Assembly (NCBI GenBank): GCA_018434645.1
Contig: JAHDOX010000143.1
Coordinates: 1 to 9,279, forward strand
DNA length: 9,279 nt
Direction of reading: 5' to 3'
From: Synergistales bacterium
GTDB taxonomy: Bacteria; Synergistota; Synergistia; Synergistales; Thermovirgaceae
Shown: positions 1 through 5,731 of the stretch, piece after piece
How positions within the stretch are numbered: the stretch's first letter is position 1
Layout of the letters: each line of letters begins with the position of its first letter
The notes under the pieces: model-generated
Told to the model about the DNA's origin: nothing
Database searches by the model: none
Seen by the model: only the letters and a program-made list of their open reading frames with translations
Made by a program: the position numbers and the translations under genes

Positions 1-431
1 GTTATGACGCAGCGCGGCATGAGGATCAGGCTTACCTGCTCCATGTCGATGGCCTTTTGCTTCTCGTCGTAATCGACCATTTTGAGGACGATGTAAAGGT
101 ATTCCCCGTGGTCCTCGATCTTGGGCCGCTGGTCGGTATTGCAGATATCCTCCAGGACGAGCGGGTGTATTCCGAAATGCTGCCCGAAGGATCCAAGCAG
201 TTCCAGGTCATGAATACCGTCGACGTTGATCCACAGAAGCCTTTCATCGGAAAGCCTTTTCCTGCACGCGGCGGCGTCGTCTACCCTTTCGGCGGAGAAC
301 GTCTCTTCGTTATAAGCCATGACCGTTATTACCGTCTCTTCGGTCTTCTTTTCACCCACATGAACCAGCGTTCCCGGCGGGAGCCCCGGTTTTATGATGT
401 TCTTTCTCCTGCGTCGTTTCATGGCTTTCAT
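1..431 (-). CDS. corA: CorA-type Mg2+/divalent cation transporter, N-terminal part (runs off the window)
   Basis: CorA proteins are pentameric inner-membrane channels for Mg2+ and sometimes Co2+ or Ni2+. Only about 143 N-terminal residues lie in the window. They belong to the cytoplasmic funnel domain; the two C-terminal membrane helices and the GMN motif would lie beyond base 1. Reading the minus strand from the ATG at 429-431 gives a basic start, then KPGLPPGTLVHVG, then an LLWINVDGIHD stretch. Next come HFGIHPLVLEDI, RPKIEDHGEYLYIVLKM and MEQVSLIL. These match the family pattern of W-x-N/D, HPL-LEDI, QRPKxE-Y and EQVS-L. A second in-frame ATG lies three codons downstream (420-422). An AAGGTGG about 7 nt upstream favours the first, but an AAAGG just before it could serve the second. 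The gene starts 29 bases after the xthA stop on the same strand, so co-transcription is likely. Family assignment is strong; metal specificity cannot be judged. Confidence 0.9.
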   Translation of the reverse strand, partial: MKAMKRRRRKNIIKPGLPPGTLVHVGEKKTEETVITVMAYNEETFSAERVDDAAACRKRLSDERLLWINVDGIHDLELLGSFGQHFGIHPLVLEDICNTDQRPKIEDHGEYLYIVLKMVDYDEKQKAIDMEQVSLILMPRCVI

Positions 432-460
432 CCTTTACCCACCTTTTTACACCAGGTCGT

Positions 461-1246
461 CTACAGGTCGAAAACCGCCACCACCGGCGCGTGATCCGAG
501 GGTTTTTCCCAGCTCCTCGGGCCGCGATCGACCCAGGCTTCCTTCGAGCTTTCCGCCACTTGCGGCGTCGCCAGCACGTGATCTATCCTCCAGCCTATGT
601 TCCGCTCAAGTGAATTCTTGACCCTGTAATCCCAGAATGAAAACTCCCCCTCGCCGGGACGGTGCTTGCGAAAGACGTCCACCAGTCCCCAGTCAAGCAG
701 GTTGCTGAAAGCCTTTTTCACGTCCTCGTGAAAACAGACATGGTCGCGCTTCCTCTCGGGACTGGTTACGTCCATATCGGTGGGGGCCACGTTGAGGTCT
801 CCAACGATGACCAGCTTGTCCCCTGGGGAAAAGTTCCCGTCGAGATATTTCACGAGTCTATCGAAAAAGCGGAGCTTCATGGGGTAGTCGGGGTGGTCTA
901 TGCTTTTTCCCTGGGGGATATAAAGGTTTATGATATTCAGGTCGCCGAACCGTGCGTGTCCCATCCGCGTCGAGCCGTCGGGCTCCTCGCCGTCACCGAG
1001 GCCGAACCGTATCTCATCGGGAGGCACGAGCGAGGCCACGGCCACGCCATTGTAGCCTTTTTCGCCGGAGTAGGCTGTTTTATATCCCAGTTCGGCCAGA
1101 TCCTCCACGGGGAAGTCCTCGTTTTTTACCTTCGTCTCCTGGAGACAGAGTATATCCACTCTGCTATCATGAAGCCATCGCTTGAGAATGTGCATCCTGC
1201 TTCGTATGGAATTGACGTTGAAGGTGGCTATCGTTAAACCTTTCAT
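461..1246 (-). CDS. xthA: Exodeoxyribonuclease III (AP endonuclease, EEP family)
   Basis: This enzyme cuts DNA 5' to abasic sites and degrades one strand 3' to 5' in base excision repair. The 261-residue product has the family's usual length and all catalytic motifs: FNVNSIR (N10), LQETK (E37, metal ligand), NLYIPQG with Y109, GDLNVAPTD (D150, N152), RIDHVL (D222) and the terminal SDHAPV (D251, H252). The start is the ATG at 1244-1246 because AGGTGA sits 5-6 nt upstream. An in-frame GTG three codons earlier overlaps that ribosome site and is less likely. It is the first gene of a minus-strand pair with corA and is divergent from the K+ channel gene, about 78 bases away. The space between them shows no promoter I would defend. 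Family identity is near certain; the split between ExoA- and XthA-type naming is not. Confidence 0.96.
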   Translation of the reverse strand: MKGLTIATFNVNSIRSRMHILKRWLHDSRVDILCLQETKVKNEDFPVEDLAELGYKTAYSGEKGYNGVAVASLVPPDEIRFGLGDGEEPDGSTRMGHARFGDLNIINLYIPQGKSIDHPDYPMKLRFFDRLVKYLDGNFSPGDKLVIVGDLNVAPTDMDVTSPERKRDHVCFHEDVKKAFSNLLDWGLVDVFRKHRPGEGEFSFWDYRVKNSLERNIGWRIDHVLATPQVAESSKEAWVDRGPRSWEKPSDHAPVVAVFDL

Positions 1247-1310
1247 TACGGTCACCTGCTTTTTGTATTCGTTTTTCTCATTCTACTACAGGCGAAGCAG
1301 GGAAAGTTAA

Positions 1311-1317
1311 AAGGAGG
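1311..1317 (+). promoter_or_regulatory. Ribosome-binding site fixing the GTG start of the K+ channel gene
   Basis: AAGGAGG lies 7 nt before the GTG at 1325-1327. The first ATG in frame is at 1340, 22 nt from this site and too far for normal use. This decides in favour of the GTG start. Confidence 0.8.
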
Positions 1318-1324
1318 AAGGACG

Positions 1325-2323
1325 GTGCAACCGACCAGGATGGCCTGGATATGGTTTTTTCTTTTGGTCTCGGTCTTTTTGCTGGGGACGGTGGGTTTTC
1401 AGTTGCTGCTCGACCTCGGCTTTATCGATGCCATATATTACACTGTCATAACCCTTGCGACGGTTGGATATGAAGCACCGCCCAACCTGACCGACACGGG
1501 AAAGCTTTTCGTCGCTTTTTTGGTCATTCTGGGAATAGGAACGGCAGGCTACGCCGTGAGCCAGGTAACCCGCTATTTCGTGGTGGACCGCCTGCTCTCT
1601 GCTCTCGGCAAAAGGAGGGATACCCGGGTGGACAAGATGGAAAAACACTGGATCGTATGCGGCCTCGGCAGGGTCGGCATGGAAGTGATGCAGCACCTTT
1701 TGAGGGACGACATCCCCTGCATGGCCCTGGAGATAGCCGAGCGCAAGGTCGCCTCGGCCCGGGAGCGGGGCTGGATCGTCCAGCAGGGAGATGCCAGGGA
1801 CGAGGAAGTTCTCGAAAGCGCGGGTGTAAAACGTGCAAAAGGCCCTATAACCACCCTCACGGACGACTCCGACAACGTTTACGTGATCATCACGGCGAGG
1901 TCCCTCAACCCCGACCTGCGCGTGATAGCCAGGGCTTCCGACCGCAAATCCATGGGCGTTTTCTACAAGGCCGGCGCCGAAAAGGTGATCAACCCGGTAA
2001 TGGCGGGAGCGGCGGCCATCGCCTGGGCCTCGGTAAAGCCCGCCGTGGCAAATTTCCTGGAGATCGTCAACATCTCCCGCGATCTGGACATCACCTTCGA
2101 CTCCGTACCCTTGCATCCTGACAGCAAAATCGTCGGCCAGACCCTGGCGGAATCCCCCATCCGTTCCAGGTACAATGCCATGGTCATAGCCATAAAGAGG
2201 GCTTCGGGGCAATATATCTACAACCCTGGAGGTTCCCTCGTCCTCGAAAGGGGCGACGAGCTTATCCTCATCGTAGACAGGAACCGCATGGTGGAACTCA
2301 GAAGGGAGCTCGCCGGCCCCTGA
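1325..2323 (+). CDS. Two-TM potassium channel with cytoplasmic RCK (TrkA-N/TrkA-C) domain
   Basis: This is a predicted inner-membrane K+ channel of the MthK-like class, gated by ligand binding to its RCK ring. In the 332 residues, TM1 spans about 7-29. The pore helix and selectivity filter follow at about 36-50 (TLATVGYE, core T46-Y49), and TM2 is about 60-86. The RCK N-lobe begins near 107 with IVCGLGRVG (Rossmann loop 113-118). Acidic E136 ends the second strand, as in nucleotide-binding RCK domains, and QQGDARD is near 153-159. A TrkA-C-like lobe with SKIVGQTLAES and RGDELILIVD occupies about 245-325. The filter ends TVGYE rather than the textbook TVGYGD, which I recall as common in bacterial RCK channels. 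An internal ribosome site could make the RCK part alone (separate entry). The gene converges on the NhaC gene with 22 bases between stops and no visible terminator hairpin. A non-selective cation channel of the same fold is the main alternative. Confidence 0.92.
   Translation: MQPTRMAWIWFFLLVSVFLLGTVGFQLLLDLGFIDAIYYTVITLATVGYEAPPNLTDTGKLFVAFLVILGIGTAGYAVSQVTRYFVVDRLLSALGKRRDTRVDKMEKHWIVCGLGRVGMEVMQHLLRDDIPCMALEIAERKVASARERGWIVQQGDARDEEVLESAGVKRAKGPITTLTDDSDNVYVIITARSLNPDLRVIARASDRKSMGVFYKAGAEKVINPVMAGAAAIAWASVKPAVANFLEIVNISRDLDITFDSVPLHPDSKIVGQTLAESPIRSRYNAMVIAIKRASGQYIYNPGGSLVLERGDELILIVDRNRMVELRRELAGP
1612..1630 (+). promoter_or_regulatory. Candidate internal ribosome site and GTG start for a free RCK subunit
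   Basis: AAGGAGG at 1612-1618 is followed 9 nt later by an in-frame GTG at 1628-1630 (codon 102). This is the same motif and a similar spacing to the main start. Initiation here would give a soluble protein of about 231 residues starting just before the RCK Rossmann fold. MthK is known to use an internal start at Met107 to make RCK-only subunits that complete its gating ring. Here the motif coincides with two AGG arginine codons (R97-R98), which are common in this genome, so coincidence is possible. Confidence 0.45.
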
Positions 2324-2345
2324 ATTCAAAAAGGTAAAAGGGGCT

Positions 2346-3989
2346 TCACTCCTCCACCGGGCTCGAAACCATCCTGAACACCACCAGGGTAACAGCCAGG
2401 GCTATGGCTATGTTTGCCGCCGCCGGCAGGCCAAGCGCCACGCCCACGTACCCGGATGCGGCTCCCAAAGCCGCCAGCAGGGCGTAGGGGATCTGGCTGT
2501 TTACGTGGTCCATGTGGTCCGATCCGGTGAACATGGAGGACATGATCGTCGTATCCGATATGGGGCTCGAGTGGTCGCCCCACACGGCCCCGGCGAAGAC
2601 GGCCCCGATGGTGTGAATCATGGAAGTCATGGGGTCGATGCCCGCGCCTGCCGAGATTGTGTGCACCAGCGGGACAACGATGGGCATCAAAACGGCCATG
2701 GTTCCATAGGACGTCCCCGTGCAAAAGGCTACGACGGCGCCCGTAACGAAAGTTATAAGCGGAACCCAGCCGGGCGAAAGCACTTCACGGGTCAAGGAGA
2801 CGATGTAACCCGCCGTTTGTACCTGTTTCACCATGGACCCTATGCCCCATGCGAAGATCAAAATCAGCGTGCCATAGAATATGGAGCGCATACCCTCCAT
2901 GTAACCCTTGAACAGGCTCCCCCAGGTGGAGATCCCCTGGACGCGGTAAAGCACCAGCGTCAAAAACACCGACCCGAACGCGCCGTATACAAGCGCCTTG
3001 GAGCTGCTGCCCTCGCCTATGGCCGTGGCGATGCCTGCAGAAGGCCAGCCGCCGGTAACCAGAAGCAGCAGAAATATCAAAGACACCAGAGAAAGCAGCG
3101 GAAAGGCGAAGTTGACGAGCCTCCTGGGCGTTTCAGGCGCGGGGCCTTCTTCCACCTGGTTCGGGTTGATCAAGGGTTTCGCGTCGTCGCGGAGTATCTT
3201 TCCCTCTTTCCTTGCACGTCGTTCCGCGGCGAGCATGGGTCCGAAATCCCGCCCGGACAGCACCACGAAGGTAAGCAGCACCAGGGCGGCGATATTGTAC
3301 AAGATGAACGGAATGGACTTGAGATAGGTAACGTAGGGAGAAAGGCCTATGCCCAGGTCGTTGAACTGCGTCCCGATCTGGCCCACCATGTAGGCTATCC
3401 AGGATGAGATCCCGGCGATACAGGCTACGGGAGCCGCCGTGGAGTCGACGATGTAGGAGAGTTTCTCCTTGGAGATGCGGTATTTCTCCGTGATGGGGCT
3501 CATGGTGGTGCCCACCACGAGGGTGTTGACATAGTCCTCGAAGAAAATCAGAAAACCGGCGACCTCCGTAAAGGCCATGGCGCTTTTCGCGCTGGTTATT
3601 TTTTTGGTGATCCACTGGACGACGGCGTCTATCCCGCCGCCTGTTTTCATTATCCCTACCAGGCCCCCCATGGTGAGGCTGGTGAGTACTATCCTTGCCG
3701 ACCAGGGGTCCCCGAGGTTGGTCCAGAGGGCTTCCACAGCCTTGCCGAAACCCGTTACGGGATTCCATCCGGTTAGCATGGTCCCGGCAAGCCATATTCC
3801 GAGAAAAAGGGATGGAACTACTTCCCTGGTTACAATGCAAAGGGCTATCGCTATCAACGGGGGCAAAAGCGACAAGACCCCGAAGGCCGGTCCCGCTTCA
3901 TCGGCCGCAAGGGCCGCTTCGCCTGAAATCAGCGTTACCGCGACGGCTGTCGCTGCCATCACCAGGTTCCTGACTATCTCTTTTTTCAT
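2346..3989 (-). CDS. NhaC-family Na+/H+ antiporter or related carboxylate/amino-acid exchanger
   Basis: This is an integral membrane carrier of the NhaC family (ion transporter superfamily). Family members exchange Na+ for H+; some, such as MleN, exchange malate and lactate with Na+/H+. The 547 residues show roughly 11-12 hydrophobic segments. Motifs typical of the family are FFEDYVN (149-155) followed by TTMSP, DSTAAPVA (182-189), CTGTSYGT (423-430) and WGDHSSPISDTT (470-481). A hydrophilic loop lies at about 250-290. The first 28 residues look like a cleavable signal peptide ending ALA before ADEAG, an addition seen in only part of the family as I know it. The start is ATG with GGAGG 9 nt upstream. 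That site lies in an inverted repeat (separate entry). The regulator gene ends 76 bases upstream on the same strand, so the two probably form an operon and the carrier is likely metabolite-controlled. The substrate cannot be read from the sequence. Confidence 0.88.
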   Translation of the reverse strand: MKKEIVRNLVMAATAVAVTLISGEAALAADEAGPAFGVLSLLPPLIAIALCIVTREVVPSLFLGIWLAGTMLTGWNPVTGFGKAVEALWTNLGDPWSARIVLTSLTMGGLVGIMKTGGGIDAVVQWITKKITSAKSAMAFTEVAGFLIFFEDYVNTLVVGTTMSPITEKYRISKEKLSYIVDSTAAPVACIAGISSWIAYMVGQIGTQFNDLGIGLSPYVTYLKSIPFILYNIAALVLLTFVVLSGRDFGPMLAAERRARKEGKILRDDAKPLINPNQVEEGPAPETPRRLVNFAFPLLSLVSLIFLLLLVTGGWPSAGIATAIGEGSSSKALVYGAFGSVFLTLVLYRVQGISTWGSLFKGYMEGMRSIFYGTLILIFAWGIGSMVKQVQTAGYIVSLTREVLSPGWVPLITFVTGAVVAFCTGTSYGTMAVLMPIVVPLVHTISAGAGIDPMTSMIHTIGAVFAGAVWGDHSSPISDTTIMSSMFTGSDHMDHVNSQIPYALLAALGAASGYVGVALGLPAAANIAIALAVTLVVFRMVSSPVEE

Positions 3990-3990
3990 C

Positions 3991-4045
3991 GGGCGTTCCC
4001 TCCAGGGACGGATTTTGTTCTTTACGAGCCCGTGGGGGAACGCCC
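3991..4045 (-). promoter_or_regulatory. Inverted-repeat leader able to sequester the NhaC ribosome site
   Basis: The 10-base arms gggcgttccc (3991-4000) and gggaacgccc (4036-4045) are perfect reverse complements separated by 35 bases. In the mRNA, the downstream arm ends one base before the AUG and covers part of the GGAGG ribosome site (3999-4003) plus its spacer. A second, local repeat, tccct/aggga (3997-4001 and 4004-4008), shares bases with the first arm, so the two folds exclude each other. There is no U-run, so an intrinsic terminator is unlikely. Either translational control or a DNA operator would fit; function is inferred. Confidence 0.45.
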
Positions 4046-4065
4046 TTGATATTCCTAAACGCTGC

Positions 4066-4761
4066 CTAAGGGCCTTCCCCGCGTTTTTCGATAAGTCCGT
4101 CTATGTGACGGCAAAGCGTTTTTTCGGCTCTCACCGGGTCGTTTTTCATGACGGCTTCCGCTATGTCAGCCAGTTCACCGGCAAAACTTGCGCGATGCCC
4201 GGTTGAAAGGTCCGTCTCGACGTAGCGGTCGAGAAGGACCTCGTCGATGGCCTTCAATATTTCGTTTCCGGCGGCCTTCGAGAGAATGCCAAACACATCC
4301 CTGTATTCTTCAGCCGAAAGATCCGGGGCATTGCGCGCTTCTTCCAGTCTCTCCCGCAAGTTCTCGAGGTCTTTCCCGCCTTGGCGGGACCCTTTTTCGG
4401 CCGCAAGCCGTACGATCCAGCTTTCCACGGCTTTTCTGGCCACTAGGAGGTCCGTCGCGTTTTCTTCCGGGGAATAGATGCTCTTCAGAAGATTGTCGAC
4501 AAAAGCCACCTGTTCCCTGGCCGCCGAAAGCTCGGTGAGTCTCGTTGAGCCCAGGTCCGTGAGCACACGACCCTGAAACCCCACGCGAGTGGTAAGGCCG
4601 CGCCGGTCAAGCTCCCGGAGGAGTCTTCCCACCGTTGCTTCGCTTGCCGAAAACCCCTCGGCAAGCAGACGGTCACGGACGGTCCCGGCTCCGACTGGGC
4701 CTTCCGCTTCATCAAGAAGCTCCAGTACGACGCGTTCCTGTTCCGTTGTCGATTGATTCAC
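4066..4761 (-). CDS. Transcriptional regulator: winged helix plus degenerate FCD-like ligand domain
   Basis: This is a probable DNA-binding regulator of 231 residues. Residues about 8-75 form a winged helix: VLELLDEAEGPV, then SASEATVGRLLRELDRRGL, then a wing with GRVLTDLG. To me it resembles the RNase R/NrpR-type winged helix (HTH_12) more than the classical GntR N-terminus. Residues about 85-226 look like an all-helical FCD domain (ligand domain of FadR-type GntR regulators), with LLVARKAVESWIVRLAAEK, AGNEIL and IAEAVMKNDPVRAEKTLCRHI. FCD domains usually bind a metal through three histidines, and here only the last (H219) is obvious. The FH position reads VFG near 156-158 and the EH position reads E196-L197. 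The GTG start has GGAGG 8 nt upstream. A promoter lies about 70-95 bases ahead of the gene, and the NhaC gene follows 76 bases after its stop, its likely target. Regulator status is fairly secure; the FCD call is moderate. Confidence 0.75.
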   Translation of the reverse strand: MNQSTTEQERVVLELLDEAEGPVGAGTVRDRLLAEGFSASEATVGRLLRELDRRGLTTRVGFQGRVLTDLGSTRLTELSAAREQVAFVDNLLKSIYSPEENATDLLVARKAVESWIVRLAAEKGSRQGGKDLENLRERLEEARNAPDLSAEEYRDVFGILSKAAGNEILKAIDEVLLDRYVETDLSTGHRASFAGELADIAEAVMKNDPVRAEKTLCRHIDGLIEKRGEGP

Positions 4762-4800
4762 CGACGTTGCCTCCGGCAGAATGTTACGACCGAAGGCAGG

Positions 4801-4813
4801 TCATCTTTGATGA
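4801..4813. promoter_or_regulatory. 13-bp palindrome in the regulator's leader, candidate operator
   Basis: TCATC-TTT-GATGA is a perfect 5-bp inverted repeat around a 3-base centre. It lies roughly 10-23 bases downstream of the expected transcript start of the regulator gene. A repressor site for autoregulation is a reasonable guess. Short palindromes also arise by chance, so confidence is limited. Confidence 0.35.
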
Positions 4814-4829
4814 GCGACTCACAAGACAA

Positions 4830-4859
4830 AGCATACCCTCCCCCGGGCTCTTTTGTCAA
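4830..4859 (-). promoter_or_regulatory. Sigma70-like promoter for the regulator and NhaC genes
   Basis: On the minus strand, a perfect -35 box TTGACA (bases 4854-4859) is followed by an 18-base spacer and TATGCT (4830-4835), a 4-of-6 match to TATAAT. Transcription should start near 4823. This leaves a leader of about 60 bases before the regulator's GTG. Confidence 0.6.
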
Positions 4860-4868
4860 CACGGTGTT
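4858..4868. promoter_or_regulatory. 11-bp palindrome overlapping the -35 box, candidate operator
   Basis: AACAC-G-GTGTT is a perfect 5-bp inverted repeat around one base. It overlaps the -35 box TTGACA and the stop codon of the upstream exported-protein gene. A repressor bound here would block RNA polymerase. Its sequence differs from the 4801-4813 palindrome, so the two need not bind the same protein. Confidence 0.3.
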
Positions 4869-5656
4869 TATCTCCACCACCAGACGTCATCGTCCAAGCC
4901 GTCAGTGACCCTGTAGATGGCTCCCTTCTTCCTGTCCCAGGCATAAGGCCCCATACCGGAAGCTGGAACGCCCGAATTGTCGAGAAAGGTCATCCCCATT
5001 GCAAGCGCCCAATCGGCGGAAACGGAAAATCTCACCGGTCTGGCGAAGGGCAGGTTGCCCACCAATTCGCCCGCGGGCCAGCCGCCCATGGGGGAAAGGC
5101 CCGTCAGCTCGTCCAGTCTGGCCACGATGGACGCGTATTCCACAGGGGCCTCGCGCATGGCAATGTGGGCAGCCCGCGAGGACCTTCTCAAACCGGCCAT
5201 AAGCTCTCTCGCCAACCAGGGCGCCCCCTCTTCATCAAGCTCCAAAAGGCCCATGACTGCGTAGTAAACCGCGTCGAAAGCCGCAAGGGGCTTGGGAATC
5301 AAAGCCGGGTACCAGAAACCGGAAACGTCCTCCCATCTCGACGTGTCGCCCCGGGGGAAAAGTATCTCAATGAGCTTTAGCGAATCGGCCGCCCTTTGCC
5401 GGTGAGGCGTCGAGGAACCAACGATTGACCTCCATAACCCGAGGCCGTCGAGGTCGCCGGCCTCGCTCAAAAGGGCTTCTTTAAGTTCTCCTGCTTCCGG
5501 CATCGACCTTTCTTTCTTGCCGTAAAGCTCGACCAGCTCCTCGTAGGTCCAGGCGCCTGCAGGCGTCATACCGAGAGCAAAAAAGAAGGCTGCGGCAAGG
5601 ATCAAAACCAGCGCAGGAAAACGACCCGTCACGCCGCATTTAAAAATCCTTTTCAT
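4868..5656 (-). CDS. Exported protein of unknown function
   Basis: I do not recognise this 262-residue protein. It begins with a classical signal peptide: basic MKRIFKCGVTGR, a hydrophobic core at about residues 14-30, and a likely cut after AGA near residue 35. There is no lipobox at that site. The mature part is mostly helical in character and acidic to neutral, with several tryptophans and the segments RWEDVSGFWYPALIPKP and SPMGGWPAGELVG. It ends with an acidic DDD stretch followed by WWWR. No repeats, catalytic motif or membrane helix beyond the signal peptide is visible. The ATG has a near-ideal AGGAGGTGA ribosome site. It lies 75 bases after the SIMPL-protein gene and just before the regulator's promoter, so it may be the last gene of the recF-mnmG series or have its own weak promoter. 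A periplasmic location is likely; function is unknown. Confidence 0.75.
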   Translation of the reverse strand: MKRIFKCGVTGRFPALVLILAAAFFFALGMTPAGAWTYEELVELYGKKERSMPEAGELKEALLSEAGDLDGLGLWRSIVGSSTPHRQRAADSLKLIEILFPRGDTSRWEDVSGFWYPALIPKPLAAFDAVYYAVMGLLELDEEGAPWLARELMAGLRRSSRAAHIAMREAPVEYASIVARLDELTGLSPMGGWPAGELVGNLPFARPVRFSVSADWALAMGMTFLDNSGVPASGMGPYAWDRKKGAIYRVTDGLDDDVWWWR

Positions 5657-5662
5657 GACTTT

Positions 5663-5671
5663 TCACCTCCT
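5663..5671 (-). promoter_or_regulatory. Strong ribosome-binding site of the exported-protein gene
   Basis: The mRNA reads AGGAGGTGA, a full match to the anti-Shine-Dalgarno sequence, ending about 6 nt before the ATG at 5654-5656. It supports the chosen start and suggests efficient translation. Confidence 0.75.
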
Positions 5672-5731
5672 CGTGCTTGCCTTTATCTGCTTGCAAATTT
5701 ACCTGTTTTTTACCCCACAGCTGCCAAAGGG

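Noticed and set aside
453..470. Direct repeat caggtcg (453-459 and 464-470) at the end of xthA
   Set aside because: Seven bases repeated twice, partly within coding sequence; no further copies nearby and likely chance.
1256..1324. Divergent promoters between xthA and the K+ channel gene
   Set aside because: A TAGAAT on the minus strand has no acceptable -35 box at proper spacing, and plus-strand matches are weak. A promoter may exist but cannot be placed.
1307..2329. 340-codon open frame on the minus strand opposite the K+ channel
   Set aside because: It mirrors almost the entire channel gene. Its translation is rich in His, Gly and Asp with no family features, as expected from an antisense frame of a GC-rich gene.
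2324..2345. Shared terminator between the convergent K+ channel and NhaC genes
   Set aside because: The 22-base gap has A-rich runs but no stem-loop, so no intrinsic terminator can be supported.
2505..3407. 300-codon plus-strand open frame opposite the NhaC gene
   Set aside because: It is antisense to strongly conserved carrier motifs and has a charged, low-information translation.
5672..5731. Promoter for the exported-protein gene
   Set aside because: A good -35-like TTGGCA is present, but the -10 candidates are poor or spaced 18-20 bases away, so it is too weak to call.
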